DNA from: Desulfobacter sp.
GTDB taxonomy: Bacteria; Desulfobacterota; Desulfobacteria; Desulfobacterales; Desulfobacteraceae
Length of the DNA: 64,000 nt
NCBI GenBank assembly: GCA_028768545.1
Contig: CP054838.1
Location: 3,655,001-3,719,000, forward strand
Direction: 5' to 3'
In this document: positions 30,416 to 38,862 of the stretch, in pieces
How positions within the stretch are numbered: the stretch's first letter is position 1
Layout: every line of letters begins with the position of its first letter
Translations under genes and position numbers: made by a program
Notes under the pieces: model-generated
The model's input: the letters and a program-made list of their open reading frames with translations, nothing else
Databases searched by the model: none
Told to the model about the DNA's origin: nothing

Positions 30416-32374
30416 CTATACAAAAAACAACAATAAAACGATGGCCAGCAAAATATAGCCGATATACAGGTGAATGTCCCCATGCTGAATCCATCGAAGC
30501 TTATCAAAAAAGGATAAGACTGGCCGGACGATTGCCCGGTCCATATGGAATTCTGCAATATCGTGTATTCGGCTTTTGTAATATGTTTTTAAGGGAAATC
30601 TTCCCTTGATTTCAGGATGATCTTCTTCCAAAGGGGCTGCGGCGCTGAAAAACTCAAGGATGGAACCAGCATAGGAAGATCCGGTATACTGCATTTTTAC
30701 GGTGGGCTGGGTAAAGCCGCACCCCCAGGTCCCTGATTTTCCGACAACTTTTCCTTTATAGCTCAATGAGCGCAGAATCGCGACAATCAGGATCACGGCA
30801 ATGAGAAGAACCGCTGCCTGGGTGATATGGCCGGTCATCTGGTAAAAGGGTTCCAAGGGTACACTGCCAAAATCCAGGCCCAGGGCAGAGACTGCGGTCA
30901 TGGGCAAACGGATCAAAATACAAGGATAAACACCGATAAAAAGGCATCCTGCAGCAAGAACCGCCATGGAAAAAAGCATGCTCCCCCCTTTTTCAGTGAC
31001 ATTCTGGGCTGCTTTTGTTCTTGGTTCTCCTTGAAATACCACGCCCACAACTTTGGTAAAGGTGGCCAGAGCCAATCCCCCGATCACGGCCAGGCCGATA
31101 ATGGCCACGATGCTCATCACCAAATCGGTTTTTCCCAGAATTACCCCTTTAAATGCGCCCAAATAAATAAAGAACTCACTGACAAACCCGTTAAAGGGCG
31201 GCAGCCCGGAAATGGCCAGGGTCCCGATAACAAATGTTGTCCCGGTAATTTTCATATTTTTTAACAACCCGCCAAGGGCATCAATGGATCGGGTTCCGGT
31301 CCTATGAAGCACCATGCCCGCCCCCATGAACAACAAGGATTTAAAGATGGAATGATTCAGGATATGAAGAAACCCGCCTGAAAACCCCAGAACCGCCATA
31401 AGTGAATTGCCTGTTGAGACCCCGATCATCCCGATGCCCAATCCAATGAAAATAATACCGATATTTTCTACACTGGAATAGGCCAGCAGCCGTTTGAGGT
31501 CCTGCTGGCCCAGGGCGTAAACCACCCCGAGAATACCGGATATGACCCCTACAGACAAAACAATATACCCAAAAACCGGGGTGTTGAACCCCAGAAGCGA
31601 ATATACCTTGAGGATGCCGTATACGCCGGTCTTGATCATTACCCCTGACATGACCGCTGAAATATGGCTGGGCGCTGCCGGATGGGCATGGGGCAGCCAG
31701 ACATGAAACGGAAAAATACCGGCTTTTGAGCCAAACCCGATAAAAGAAAAAATAAAAACCAGATACTTGGTTGGCTCAGGCAGGGCCCCAAATCCCTCAA
31801 ACCCAAAATGACCGCTATGCGCGTAAACAAGAGCAAATGCCACAAAAATAAACATGGCCCCCACATGGGAAAAAATAAAGTAAAGATACCCGGCCTTTCG
31901 GTTTTCATCGGATTCATAATTATAAATGACCAGAAAAAAAGAAGACAGGGACATGATTTCCCAGGAAATCATAAAGGTTATGATGTTTGCGGATGTTACC
32001 ACCAGGGCCATGGAAGCAATTAAAATGCTGAAGAAAAAATAATTGCCCGCCACCCGGATCCATGATTTTTCATGGCCCATATAATCATAGCTGTAAATCG
32101 TTGCCATGAGTGAGACAACAAAAATGGCACAGAGAAAAAAAGCAGAGAGCCCGTCGATCTGAAAGGCCAGGGAAAAGACTTTTAAAAAAGCAAATGAGGC
32201 GGTAAAGCTTCCGCCTGCCATGAGCTTTATCCCGGTATCGATTACCCCGAAAAGACAACCGGCGCTTAATGAGAGAACGGCAACAATTCTCATTAATTTA
32301 GCCTGCCGCGCTAACACAAGGGCAGATATACCCCCAAAAAAGACTATCAGTATTGCCATGAAAAATTGACTCAT
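30416..32374 (-). CDS. Ehr-type complex, antiporter-like subunit (HyfB/NuoL-like)
   Basis: 652-residue first gene of the operon, similar in length to E. coli HyfB. About 15-16 hydrophobic helices. The TM5 glutamate (FMISWEIMSLSS), the central lysines and PFHVWLPHAHPAAPSHISA (key block HVWLPHAHPAAPS) are present, so it looks like a competent ion-translocating subunit. GGGGA lies 5 nt before the ATG. A leader of about 240 nt separates it from the predicted promoter. Confidence 0.92.
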   Translation of the reverse strand: MSQFFMAILIVFFGGISALVLARQAKLMRIVAVLSLSAGCLFGVIDTGIKLMAGGSFTASFAFLKVFSLAFQIDGLSAFFLCAIFVVSLMATIYSYDYMGHEKSWIRVAGNYFFFSILIASMALVVTSANIITFMISWEIMSLSSFFLVIYNYESDENRKAGYLYFIFSHVGAMFIFVAFALVYAHSGHFGFEGFGALPEPTKYLVFIFSFIGFGSKAGIFPFHVWLPHAHPAAPSHISAVMSGVMIKTGVYGILKVYSLLGFNTPVFGYIVLSVGVISGILGVVYALGQQDLKRLLAYSSVENIGIIFIGLGIGMIGVSTGNSLMAVLGFSGGFLHILNHSIFKSLLFMGAGMVLHRTGTRSIDALGGLLKNMKITGTTFVIGTLAISGLPPFNGFVSEFFIYLGAFKGVILGKTDLVMSIVAIIGLAVIGGLALATFTKVVGVVFQGEPRTKAAQNVTEKGGSMLFSMAVLAAGCLFIGVYPCILIRLPMTAVSALGLDFGSVPLEPFYQMTGHITQAAVLLIAVILIVAILRSLSYKGKVVGKSGTWGCGFTQPTVKMQYTGSSYAGSILEFFSAAAPLEEDHPEIKGRFPLKTYYKSRIHDIAEFHMDRAIVRPVLSFFDKLRWIQHGDIHLYIGYILLAIVLLLFFV

Positions 32375-32622
32375 AAATTCCCCAACCTATATTTTATTGT
32401 TTTATCTATTCAATTTTTTATCCGGTTTGACGGTTGAGCTTAAAAGGCTTGATGTGCTTTGAATTTTCAGATGGCATTTTTCCAGGTTACCCTCTGGCTG
32501 CAACGCCCGTATATGCCTTTATTCTTAAGCTGTTATTCATTATTGTTTGTTATTTTTTCAAGACTTGACTCTGAATACATTTGTACCCTGAAATCCATTT
32601 TTCGCCTTGTTTAAAATGATTT

Positions 32623-32651
32623 CTACTATGATAGGCACCTGATTTTGTCAA
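32623..32651 (-). promoter_or_regulatory. possible promoter of the Ehr-type operon
   Basis: TTGACA (32646-32651), 17-nt spacer, TAGTAG (32623-32628). The -35 is perfect and the -10 weak. It lies about 240 nt before the first gene and 14 nt from a 16-bp palindrome. Confidence 0.45.
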
Positions 32652-32665
32652 GACTTTAAAAAAAA

Positions 32666-32681
32666 CAAACCCATGGGTTTG
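32666..32681. promoter_or_regulatory. perfect 16-bp palindrome upstream of the Ehr-type operon promoter
   Basis: CAAACCCATGGGTTTG is perfectly self-complementary and lies directly upstream of the predicted -35 box. The position suits an activator site of a dimeric regulator. No T-run follows, so it is not a terminator. Confidence 0.5.
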
Positions 32682-32949
32682 AAACAAAATTAAGGGAAAA
32701 ACTAGCTTGGGATAAATCAGAAATAAAGGGGAAAAAAGGGATTAAAACCAGATAATTTCAACCTTGTTGCCCAGAATTAAACCTTTAAAATCAATCGATT
32801 GCGGTTTGGTTTTAGGTCCTGGATCTAAAATAGTCCAGGGGGGGCTGTTTTTATTATTAACCAAAGATCACCGGGTTTAAATAGATTTTTTATAGGCTAA
32901 GCAAAATTGAAAACACCCGGAGCCATGGGGAGAAGACCGGCAAATGCCC

Positions 32950-34362
32950 TCACGGATCAATGCAGACAGAAGGAAAAATCCCCCTGTTCTCCCCTGTGGC
33001 ATAGGGCTGCAGCGTATTAAAAGAAATATTCTGACCATCCTGGGCATGCCCCCTGTTTTTCCCGTTTTGGAAAAAAGCCCCGTTGGCCTTTAAAATTTGA
33101 TTGATTCGATCTTTGTTGGCTTTAATAAAAGCATGCCCGTTGCCTGAGAAGCTCAATTTACCCAGGATCATTTCTTCTTTGACAGTTTCAAACTCAGACA
33201 GGGAAATGGTATGGGCATCAAGGTCCCGGAAAGATCGAATATATCCCCAGACCAGGTGATCGTCCGGAATATCCAGAAAAACCTTGGGGGCAATGATGGT
33301 GTGGGGCATGATAATGCACCCCTTTCCGATTTGCACCCGGGCTGTTTTTTTCCCATGCACAAAGGCATTAAATCCCACAAAGGTTTTAAATCCCACCTGG
33401 GCGTGAACGATTTTTGCGCCATGGGCAGTCACGTTCATTCCTTCAAGATGGGCGTCAACCACATAGGCATTTTCCTGTACATTGGACCCGCACCCGAGCC
33501 TGGCATTGTCCAGAAAAGCCCGCTGGGCCACCAGCACATTTTCACCAATGATCGTTTTCCCCTTGATCACAGCATACCTGTTGACCGCAGAACTTTCGGG
33601 AAAATCCAAGGGCTTAAGTGAAACCACATCAAAAAGGCGTTCGTATTCTTTTTCCCTTTGTTTAACAAAGTCAAAAATTATTCCACAAGGCTGGTACTCA
33701 GCATCGACCTGAACATACCGGCTCAATATCTCTTTGGCAAATCTATATTTAAACTCAAATTCAGGGTGTTTTACCCAGACGGTGCCCGCACCAATTTTCC
33801 GGTGAAACAACTCACCGGCCTGCACATAGGAAAAGGGCCCGATAATAGAGGCATGGAGATTCATAAGATCCACGGTGGCAAAAGGATATAAAAAACATCC
33901 CACCAGTGTGGATCCGTGGATATTGGAATAATGGGCTGCAATTGTATTTCGAATTGAAAATTCTTCAGGGGACTCAGGGTTGTGGGAATGGGAGTGAACC
34001 AGGGTTTTATACAGCAGGCTGTCCCTTATGGTGATCATCTCGTCATCGAGCAGGGGGATATTTTTCACACAGTCAATGGGATCTCCCTTTTTCTTGAGTT
34101 CATCTCCCCGGATGTCGCTTTTATAGATGGTTGAGCGGCTCACATGGCATTTGCCTAAAAAATAACTGCCGGCAATATTGGAATGCTTAAAATCAAACGA
34201 AATGGGATGGTGGGCGGTTATCCCGTAAAAGGCATAAAACCGCATCATTTTTTCATCATCAATGGCAGCCGAAACAAAGGCGTTTGAATCAAAACTTAAC
34301 CCGTTCAGATTCGTGTTCAACCGGCTTATCACCCGGTCATTTAGTTGTTTGAGTTTACTCAT
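32950..34362 (-). CDS. left-handed beta-helix (hexapeptide-repeat) protein, paralogue 2
   Basis: 470-residue paralogue of the protein at 23420-24832, same length and alignable without large gaps (LNDRVISRLNTNL, SNIAGSYFLGKCHVSRS, VLVAQRAFLDNA, NRGHAQDGQNISFN). Hexapeptide-type repeats predict left-handed beta-helix domains. The H-x4-H pair (AAHYSNIHGST) and a preceding His-rich stretch VHSHSHN are conserved in both copies. No membrane segment or signal peptide. The two copies flank the Ehr-type operon. Function unknown; a transferase or a carbonic-anhydrase-like role are possibilities, neither proven. Confidence 0.8.
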   Translation of the reverse strand: MSKLKQLNDRVISRLNTNLNGLSFDSNAFVSAAIDDEKMMRFYAFYGITAHHPISFDFKHSNIAGSYFLGKCHVSRSTIYKSDIRGDELKKKGDPIDCVKNIPLLDDEMITIRDSLLYKTLVHSHSHNPESPEEFSIRNTIAAHYSNIHGSTLVGCFLYPFATVDLMNLHASIIGPFSYVQAGELFHRKIGAGTVWVKHPEFEFKYRFAKEILSRYVQVDAEYQPCGIIFDFVKQREKEYERLFDVVSLKPLDFPESSAVNRYAVIKGKTIIGENVLVAQRAFLDNARLGCGSNVQENAYVVDAHLEGMNVTAHGAKIVHAQVGFKTFVGFNAFVHGKKTARVQIGKGCIIMPHTIIAPKVFLDIPDDHLVWGYIRSFRDLDAHTISLSEFETVKEEMILGKLSFSGNGHAFIKANKDRINQILKANGAFFQNGKNRGHAQDGQNISFNTLQPYATGENRGIFPSVCIDP

Positions 34363-34546
34363 GGTTTATTCTTATACCTATATTCTTCCCCAAAAGGCCC
34401 AATACATCTGTCGGCAAAGTCATTTTAACAAACCTAACGATAACGTAATTAAATTTTATCACAACGAACATTCATTGTCGCCAATAAAAAGCTCATACCT
34501 GCTGGATAATACAGCTAAGCACCTGCAAAATCAACACAGGAGGTCA

Positions 34547-34575
34547 ACCATACCGGAAAATTTAAATTCGGTCAA
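34547..34575 (-). promoter_or_regulatory. possible promoter of beta-helix paralogue 2
   Basis: TTGACC (34570-34575), 17-nt spacer, TATGGT (34547-34552), about 185 nt before the ATG. Five of six and four of six matches to consensus. The 320-nt region between this gene and the LysR gene holds no gene. Confidence 0.4.
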
Positions 34576-34608
34576 CACGAATCCAAATAAAAAATAATTC
34601 GTATTGAT

Positions 34609-34631
34609 CGAATCGTTTTCGCAGCGATTCG
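34609..34631. repeat. inverted repeat downstream of the LysR gene
   Basis: CGAATCG and CGATTCG separated by 9 nt can form a 7-bp stem. It is followed on the minus strand at a distance by an AT-rich tract, so it could be a weak terminator for the LysR gene or an operator. Confidence 0.35.
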
Positions 34632-34685
34632 TATTCAGGCGACAACCCATTCGGGTCAAAAAAAGACGCTTCTTTGGGGAAAAAA

Positions 34686-35594
34686 TTATTTTTGATGAAA
34701 AAAGGCTTTTTCCCGGGTGGCCTTGTAAATAGCAACAAGGGCAGGATGTTTGATCACCCGTTCCACAGACAGGGCATAAAATTTTTCCAGGACCTGGTTT
34801 GATCTTCCAAGAACCTCGACCTGGTATTGCTGCTGAATCTCTTTTTCAATCACCTGGGGACCTGCAAACACGCCGTCCCCGGCCTGACCAAAGACCTTGA
34901 GCAGGGCAGAATCATCAAATTCTCCGATAATATGGGGCATAATGTCCAAGGTATCAAACCATCGGTCCAATCTCCCCCGCAATGCACTTTTCCCCATGGG
35001 AACCAGAATGGGCGCCCTGTCAAGGGAGTAGGGGAAATTTTTGCTCAGCCGGGAAGCCAAATTTTTCCGGGCAAAAAAACTGATACCGCACTCAAAGAGA
35101 AGGTGACTATAGGCTTTTACACTCAGCCCCGGTCTCATGGGCACATCCGAAAGCACCACATCAAGGTTGTGAACGGCAAGCTCCGACAACAGGGTTTCCA
35201 ACTTGCCTTCCTGGCAGACAAGATGAAGATGATCATCCATTTCCATGGCCGGCAAAAGAAATTTCCGGGTCAAAAGTTTTGGCACCACATCCATGACCCC
35301 CACCCGTAACGACAGGGGGGATTCATTGGGCATGCTGTGGATGGCATTCATCATCTCCTGACCAATGGTAAATATTTTGTCTGCATAGCTAAAGACCATA
35401 TGGCCAAGGTCTGTGGGTTCAAGATTCCGCCCTACCCGGTTAAAGAGCTTGCCCCCCAGGGTTTTTTCAAAGGAGCTCAATTGGGCGCTGATGGTGGACT
35501 GAGCAAGTTCCAGTCGGTTGGAAGCCGCCCTGATACTGCCCGTATTCATGACAACCCAAAAAAAATAAAGATGATGATAATTAAGCATCTCCAT
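34686..35594 (-). CDS. LysR-family regulator, NhaR-like
   Basis: 302-residue regulator. The N-terminal winged helix-turn-helix (LNYHHLYFFWVVMNTGSIRAASNRLELAQSTISAQLSSFE, key block SIRAASNRLELAQSTIS) and the following LFNRVGRNLEPTDLGHMVFSYADKIFT closely match E. coli NhaR rather than general LysR proteins. NhaR activates sodium/proton antiporter genes in response to Na+. The C-terminal part is a periplasmic-binding-like effector domain. I chose the ATG with GGGAG at 8 nt over a TTG seven codons upstream. The region is rich in antiporter-like genes, so a role in Na+ response is plausible but inferred. Confidence 0.85.
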   Translation of the reverse strand: MEMLNYHHLYFFWVVMNTGSIRAASNRLELAQSTISAQLSSFEKTLGGKLFNRVGRNLEPTDLGHMVFSYADKIFTIGQEMMNAIHSMPNESPLSLRVGVMDVVPKLLTRKFLLPAMEMDDHLHLVCQEGKLETLLSELAVHNLDVVLSDVPMRPGLSVKAYSHLLFECGISFFARKNLASRLSKNFPYSLDRAPILVPMGKSALRGRLDRWFDTLDIMPHIIGEFDDSALLKVFGQAGDGVFAGPQVIEKEIQQQYQVEVLGRSNQVLEKFYALSVERVIKHPALVAIYKATREKAFFHQK

Positions 35595-35700
35595 GAACAA
35601 AACTCCCATATCCAATCAAAGGGTTAATCCCAAATTCGCAGATCTGTCCTCGGTCCCCATACCATATTTCAGCCCCCCTGTTTTTTTAACAAATCACAGG

Positions 35701-36936
35701 TTATAGCCTGAAAATAACCGGGCGACCGTCAATATCAATATCAATTCCCACAGAATCGCCTGTTTTAAATCCAAGGCGGGAAAAATCCTTGACCATCTCG
35801 TCATGGCGTTCCACTTTCCAGTAAACAGACCAGAGCGGATTTCTCACCGTATCAATCCCATAGGCATCATGGCTGCACAAATTTATCCGAAACTTATGCT
35901 TGGCAATCAGGGTATCTGCTTCACCCAGAAAAATATCAATTTTGTACAAATTGTTGTGCAAGGCTCGGGACACTTTTTTTTGCAAGTCTGGAAATTCATC
36001 CAGATAATGGTTGGCCACCTGAAACAATTCCCCTGAATCCTGGATGGAAAACCCAAGAACGGCAAATCGTTGATGCCTTAAGGCAAAGGCTTCCAATTCT
36101 TTTTCATAGGCCTGAATGCATGAGATCACATCAGAAAGATCAAGACTTGTGGGATCTGTTTTATGAACAAGCTCTTCGCACCGGCTGATAATATTAATGT
36201 AAAACGCCTTGTTGTTCATCACATAGACAGGGCGCTCTCTGTAGCTTCTGCGTTTTCGAATCCGCCTGATGCCGTCAAGCTTGATGGACCGTTCGCTTTC
36301 TTTTTCCTCAAGGGTCTCTATGTTTGAAATATCTTTGGCCTGGACCACATAGATATCCCCCTGGTTGGACACGATATATTCAATTTCACACCTGAATCCC
36401 AAGGTTTTTTGAATCTCTTTTGACAATTGCATCAGTCGGCGGTCATGGGGGGTTTTAGTAATATGGGGTTCGTTTTGAACTTTATGGGACCTGTTTCTGC
36501 AATAGCCAAACTCCCACTCATCTCCAATCATCTTGGCCATAACACTTGCACCGGTCACAAAGGGCATGACAATCACCCCCATTTCATCCATATCAATCTG
36601 GGGTGCATGGTTAAAGACCTGCTGCCGCTTGATTGACAGGCGTTTGGATGTCCTGGCAATTTTTATCACCTTGTTCCTGGCATATTCGATTCCCTTGATG
36701 TCGGCATAGGTTTCAAGGGAGTCAAATGTACCGCCCTTGTATTCGGATTCCAAGGGATGGGCGCTTCTGGCTATTACTTTATAACTTTCACGGTGGATCT
36801 CTAAAAAGGCTTCAAGCGCTTTAAAATTCCCAGTATTGAACTGGTCTGCAGTCACATAAATAAAGTCAGGCACCATGAACCCTTTTTCTCTCAGTTTTTC
36901 CAGCAATCTTGCCTTTTCAGGTAGTCCGTCTGTCAT
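35701..36936 (-). CDS. PEP/pyruvate-binding (PPDK N-terminal-like) domain protein
   Basis: 411-residue protein. Residues about 30-215 resemble the ATP-grasp domain of pyruvate phosphate dikinase and PEP synthase: VIARSAHPLESEYKGGTFDSLETY (key block ARSAHPLESEYKGGTFDS), MPFVTGASVMAK and EIEYIVSNQGDIYVVQAKD. The phosphohistidine and PEP-binding domains are absent, replaced by about 195 residues with no family I recognise. So it probably binds or transfers phosphate from ATP to an unknown partner. I chose the ATG at 36936 (AAGG 6 nt upstream). The ATG at 36993 lies inside the TetR operator. Confidence 0.75.
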   Translation of the reverse strand: MTDGLPEKARLLEKLREKGFMVPDFIYVTADQFNTGNFKALEAFLEIHRESYKVIARSAHPLESEYKGGTFDSLETYADIKGIEYARNKVIKIARTSKRLSIKRQQVFNHAPQIDMDEMGVIVMPFVTGASVMAKMIGDEWEFGYCRNRSHKVQNEPHITKTPHDRRLMQLSKEIQKTLGFRCEIEYIVSNQGDIYVVQAKDISNIETLEEKESERSIKLDGIRRIRKRRSYRERPVYVMNNKAFYINIISRCEELVHKTDPTSLDLSDVISCIQAYEKELEAFALRHQRFAVLGFSIQDSGELFQVANHYLDEFPDLQKKVSRALHNNLYKIDIFLGEADTLIAKHKFRINLCSHDAYGIDTVRNPLWSVYWKVERHDEMVKDFSRLGFKTGDSVGIDIDIDGRPVIFRL

Positions 36937-36981
36937 GTTTGGCCTTGACTTTTTAGGTGAATTTTCATACTTGTTAAAAAC

Positions 36982-37001
36982 CCGACCGATCATTCGGTTG
37001 G
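36982..37001. promoter_or_regulatory. TetR-type operator
   Basis: CCGACCGA-TCAT-TCGGTTGG is a 20-bp inverted repeat (7 of 8 arm positions match). Arms of the ACCGA/TCGGT type are typical for TetR/AcrR regulators. It sits between the divergent tetR-like gene and the PPDK-N-like gene, 24 nt before the regulator's start, and should control both. Confidence 0.75.
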
Positions 37002-37025
37002 AGTAACCTTATATTTAGGTAACAT

Positions 37026-37604
37026 ATGTCCAAACGAAATGCAATACTTGCCGCTGCCACCCGGTCCTTCTCAAGAAACGGATACAAGGAGACCTCCATG
37101 TCCGACCTTTCCCGGATGACAGGGGCAGCCGGCGGCACCATCTTCCACCATTTTAAAAATAAAGAAGATCTCTTTTTGAACATACTCAAAGATGTTCAGG
37201 ATACAATCCTGGGCGCCTTTGCCCGGCACAAGGAGACCATGAAATACGATACCGGCCTTGACATGGTGGAAGGGGTGATTGCCTTTTATCTCCACCTGGC
37301 CGGAGAGATGGAAGATCAATTTTTAATGCTCCACCGGCACTATCCCTATCAAATGGCGGAAACCAATGCCCTTTGCCGCTCTTACCTTGAATCGGTTCAC
37401 AATTGTCTTTTGGATATTTTTGAACAAGCCATTTTTGTGGGCGTAAAAGACGGGACGGTCAACACAGCCGCCCCTCGAAACACGGCAATGATCATATTTG
37501 CCCTGGTGGACGGTGTTGCCCGGTTCAACACCTACAATCTCTATCACGGCGCCTCACTATATCAAGATCTTATTTTATCCTGCCGGAAAATACTCAACCC
37601 ATGA
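37026..37604 (+). CDS. TetR/AcrR-family transcriptional regulator
   Basis: 192-residue regulator. The N-terminal helix-turn-helix (residues about 5-50: KRNAILAAATRSFSRNGYKETSMSDLSRMTGAAGGTIFHHFKNKEDLF, key block TGAAGGTIFHHFKNKEDL) is typical. The C-terminal domain, helical, should bind an unknown ligand and dimerise. It is divergent from the PPDK-N-like gene and 25 nt upstream of the kinase-like/receiver fusion, which it may control together with its own synthesis. Confidence 0.9.
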   Translation: MSKRNAILAAATRSFSRNGYKETSMSDLSRMTGAAGGTIFHHFKNKEDLFLNILKDVQDTILGAFARHKETMKYDTGLDMVEGVIAFYLHLAGEMEDQFLMLHRHYPYQMAETNALCRSYLESVHNCLLDIFEQAIFVGVKDGTVNTAAPRNTAMIIFALVDGVARFNTYNLYHGASLYQDLILSCRKILNP

Positions 37605-37629
37605 AAACCTATAGGGCCAAGGAAATACA

Positions 37630-38847
37630 ATGTCTATTATAACCCTGTTCAGCGGCGTGTTCTGCAATGAAACTGCCGTGGCTCAAGATATTATGGAAAG
37701 TACGGGATACAGACTGATCACAGACGAGATGGTCACGGCCCGGGCACAAACCTTATCCGGTATGGACAAAGATAAAATCAAACGGGCCTTTACCGCAAGG
37801 ACCTCTGTTTTCAATCCATTTACCCATGAAAAAGAACAGGCCATAGCATACCTGAAACTGGCCCTGGCAAACATGCTGAAAAACAAATGCATTGTCACAG
37901 GGTACAGCGGACTGTTGCTTCCCCAAACCATCACCCATGTCCTCAGGGTCTGCCTTATCGCCAAAACCGAATTCAGGCTCAGCATTGCACAAACCCAAAA
38001 CGGTGTTTCAAAAGAGGCAGCCTGCGATTGTATTCTTGCAGAAGACCTTGACCGCACGGCCTGGACCACCACCTTATTTTCCCAAAAAGATCCCTGGGCA
38101 CCTTCACTATACGACATGGTCCTGCCCATGGGAAAAACCGTTCCTCCCAAGGCGGCGGCCCTGATCGAAGAAAATCTTTTAAAAAAGGTGGTCAGGCAGA
38201 CCCAGGATTCAAAATCCGCAATGGATGATTTTCTGCTGGCGGCCCAGACAGAGGTGAATCTTGTAAATGCAGGTCACAATGTCGGCGTGGATGCCCACAA
38301 CGGGATCGTTGAATTGACCATCAATAAAAAAGTACTCATGCTCAGCCGTCTGGAACAAGAACTCAAAAGCATTGCCGGAACAATCCCCGGGGTCGAATCG
38401 GTTCACACCCATGTCAGAGAGTCTGACCTTTTAAATGCGGTGTATCAAAAACGGCCAATGGATATTCCCCCAAAAGTATTGCTGGTGGATGATGAAAGGG
38501 ATTTTGTCCAGACCCTTTCAGAACGGCTCCAGATCAGGGACATCGGTTCGGCCGTTGCCTATGATGGAGAATCCGCACTTGATCTTGTCCATAACGATGA
38601 TCCGGAGGTGATGATCATTGATTTAAAAATGCCGGGCATAGACGGAATGCAAGTATTAGAGCAGGTCAAACTCAACCGCCCTGAAATAGAGGTCATTGTA
38701 TTAACCGGCCACGGTTCTGAACAGGACAGGGAAAAATGCATGAACATGGGGGCCTTTGCCTATATGCAAAAACCTGTTGATATCAATCAATTAAGCACGA
38801 CCCTGAACCAGGCCCATGAAAAAATAAAAAGGGCAAGCGCCGTTTAA
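37630..38847 (+). CDS. cytidylate kinase-like / BON-like / receiver fusion
   Basis: 405-residue three-part protein. Residues 1-190 resemble the cytidylate kinase-like family (ITLFSGVFCNETAVAQDIMESTGYRLITDEMV), but the P-loop glycine/lysine pattern is missing, so it is probably not catalytic. Residues about 200-265 (VGVDAHNGIVELTI, IPGVESVHTHV) look like a BON domain. Residues 283-400 are a response-regulator receiver with Asp287/288, phospho-Asp331, Thr358 and Lys380. No DNA-binding output. AAGGA lies 7 nt before the ATG. Likely phosphorylated by the next-gene kinase. Confidence 0.78.
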   Translation: MSIITLFSGVFCNETAVAQDIMESTGYRLITDEMVTARAQTLSGMDKDKIKRAFTARTSVFNPFTHEKEQAIAYLKLALANMLKNKCIVTGYSGLLLPQTITHVLRVCLIAKTEFRLSIAQTQNGVSKEAACDCILAEDLDRTAWTTTLFSQKDPWAPSLYDMVLPMGKTVPPKAAALIEENLLKKVVRQTQDSKSAMDDFLLAAQTEVNLVNAGHNVGVDAHNGIVELTINKKVLMLSRLEQELKSIAGTIPGVESVHTHVRESDLLNAVYQKRPMDIPPKVLLVDDERDFVQTLSERLQIRDIGSAVAYDGESALDLVHNDDPEVMIIDLKMPGIDGMQVLEQVKLNRPEIEVIVLTGHGSEQDREKCMNMGAFAYMQKPVDINQLSTTLNQAHEKIKRASAV

Positions 38848-38862
38848 GGGCGCAAATCTGCC

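Larger units (their letters stand above)
32375..32949. other. 575-nt intergenic region: leader of the Ehr-type operon
   Basis: AT-rich stretch between the divergently spaced but same-strand beta-helix gene (ending 32950) and the HyfB-like gene. It contains a palindrome, a promoter candidate and a leader of about 240 nt. I see no convincing reading frame, tRNA or riboswitch. A 46-codon plus-strand frame starting near 32471 lacks a ribosome site and was not accepted. Confidence 0.7.
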
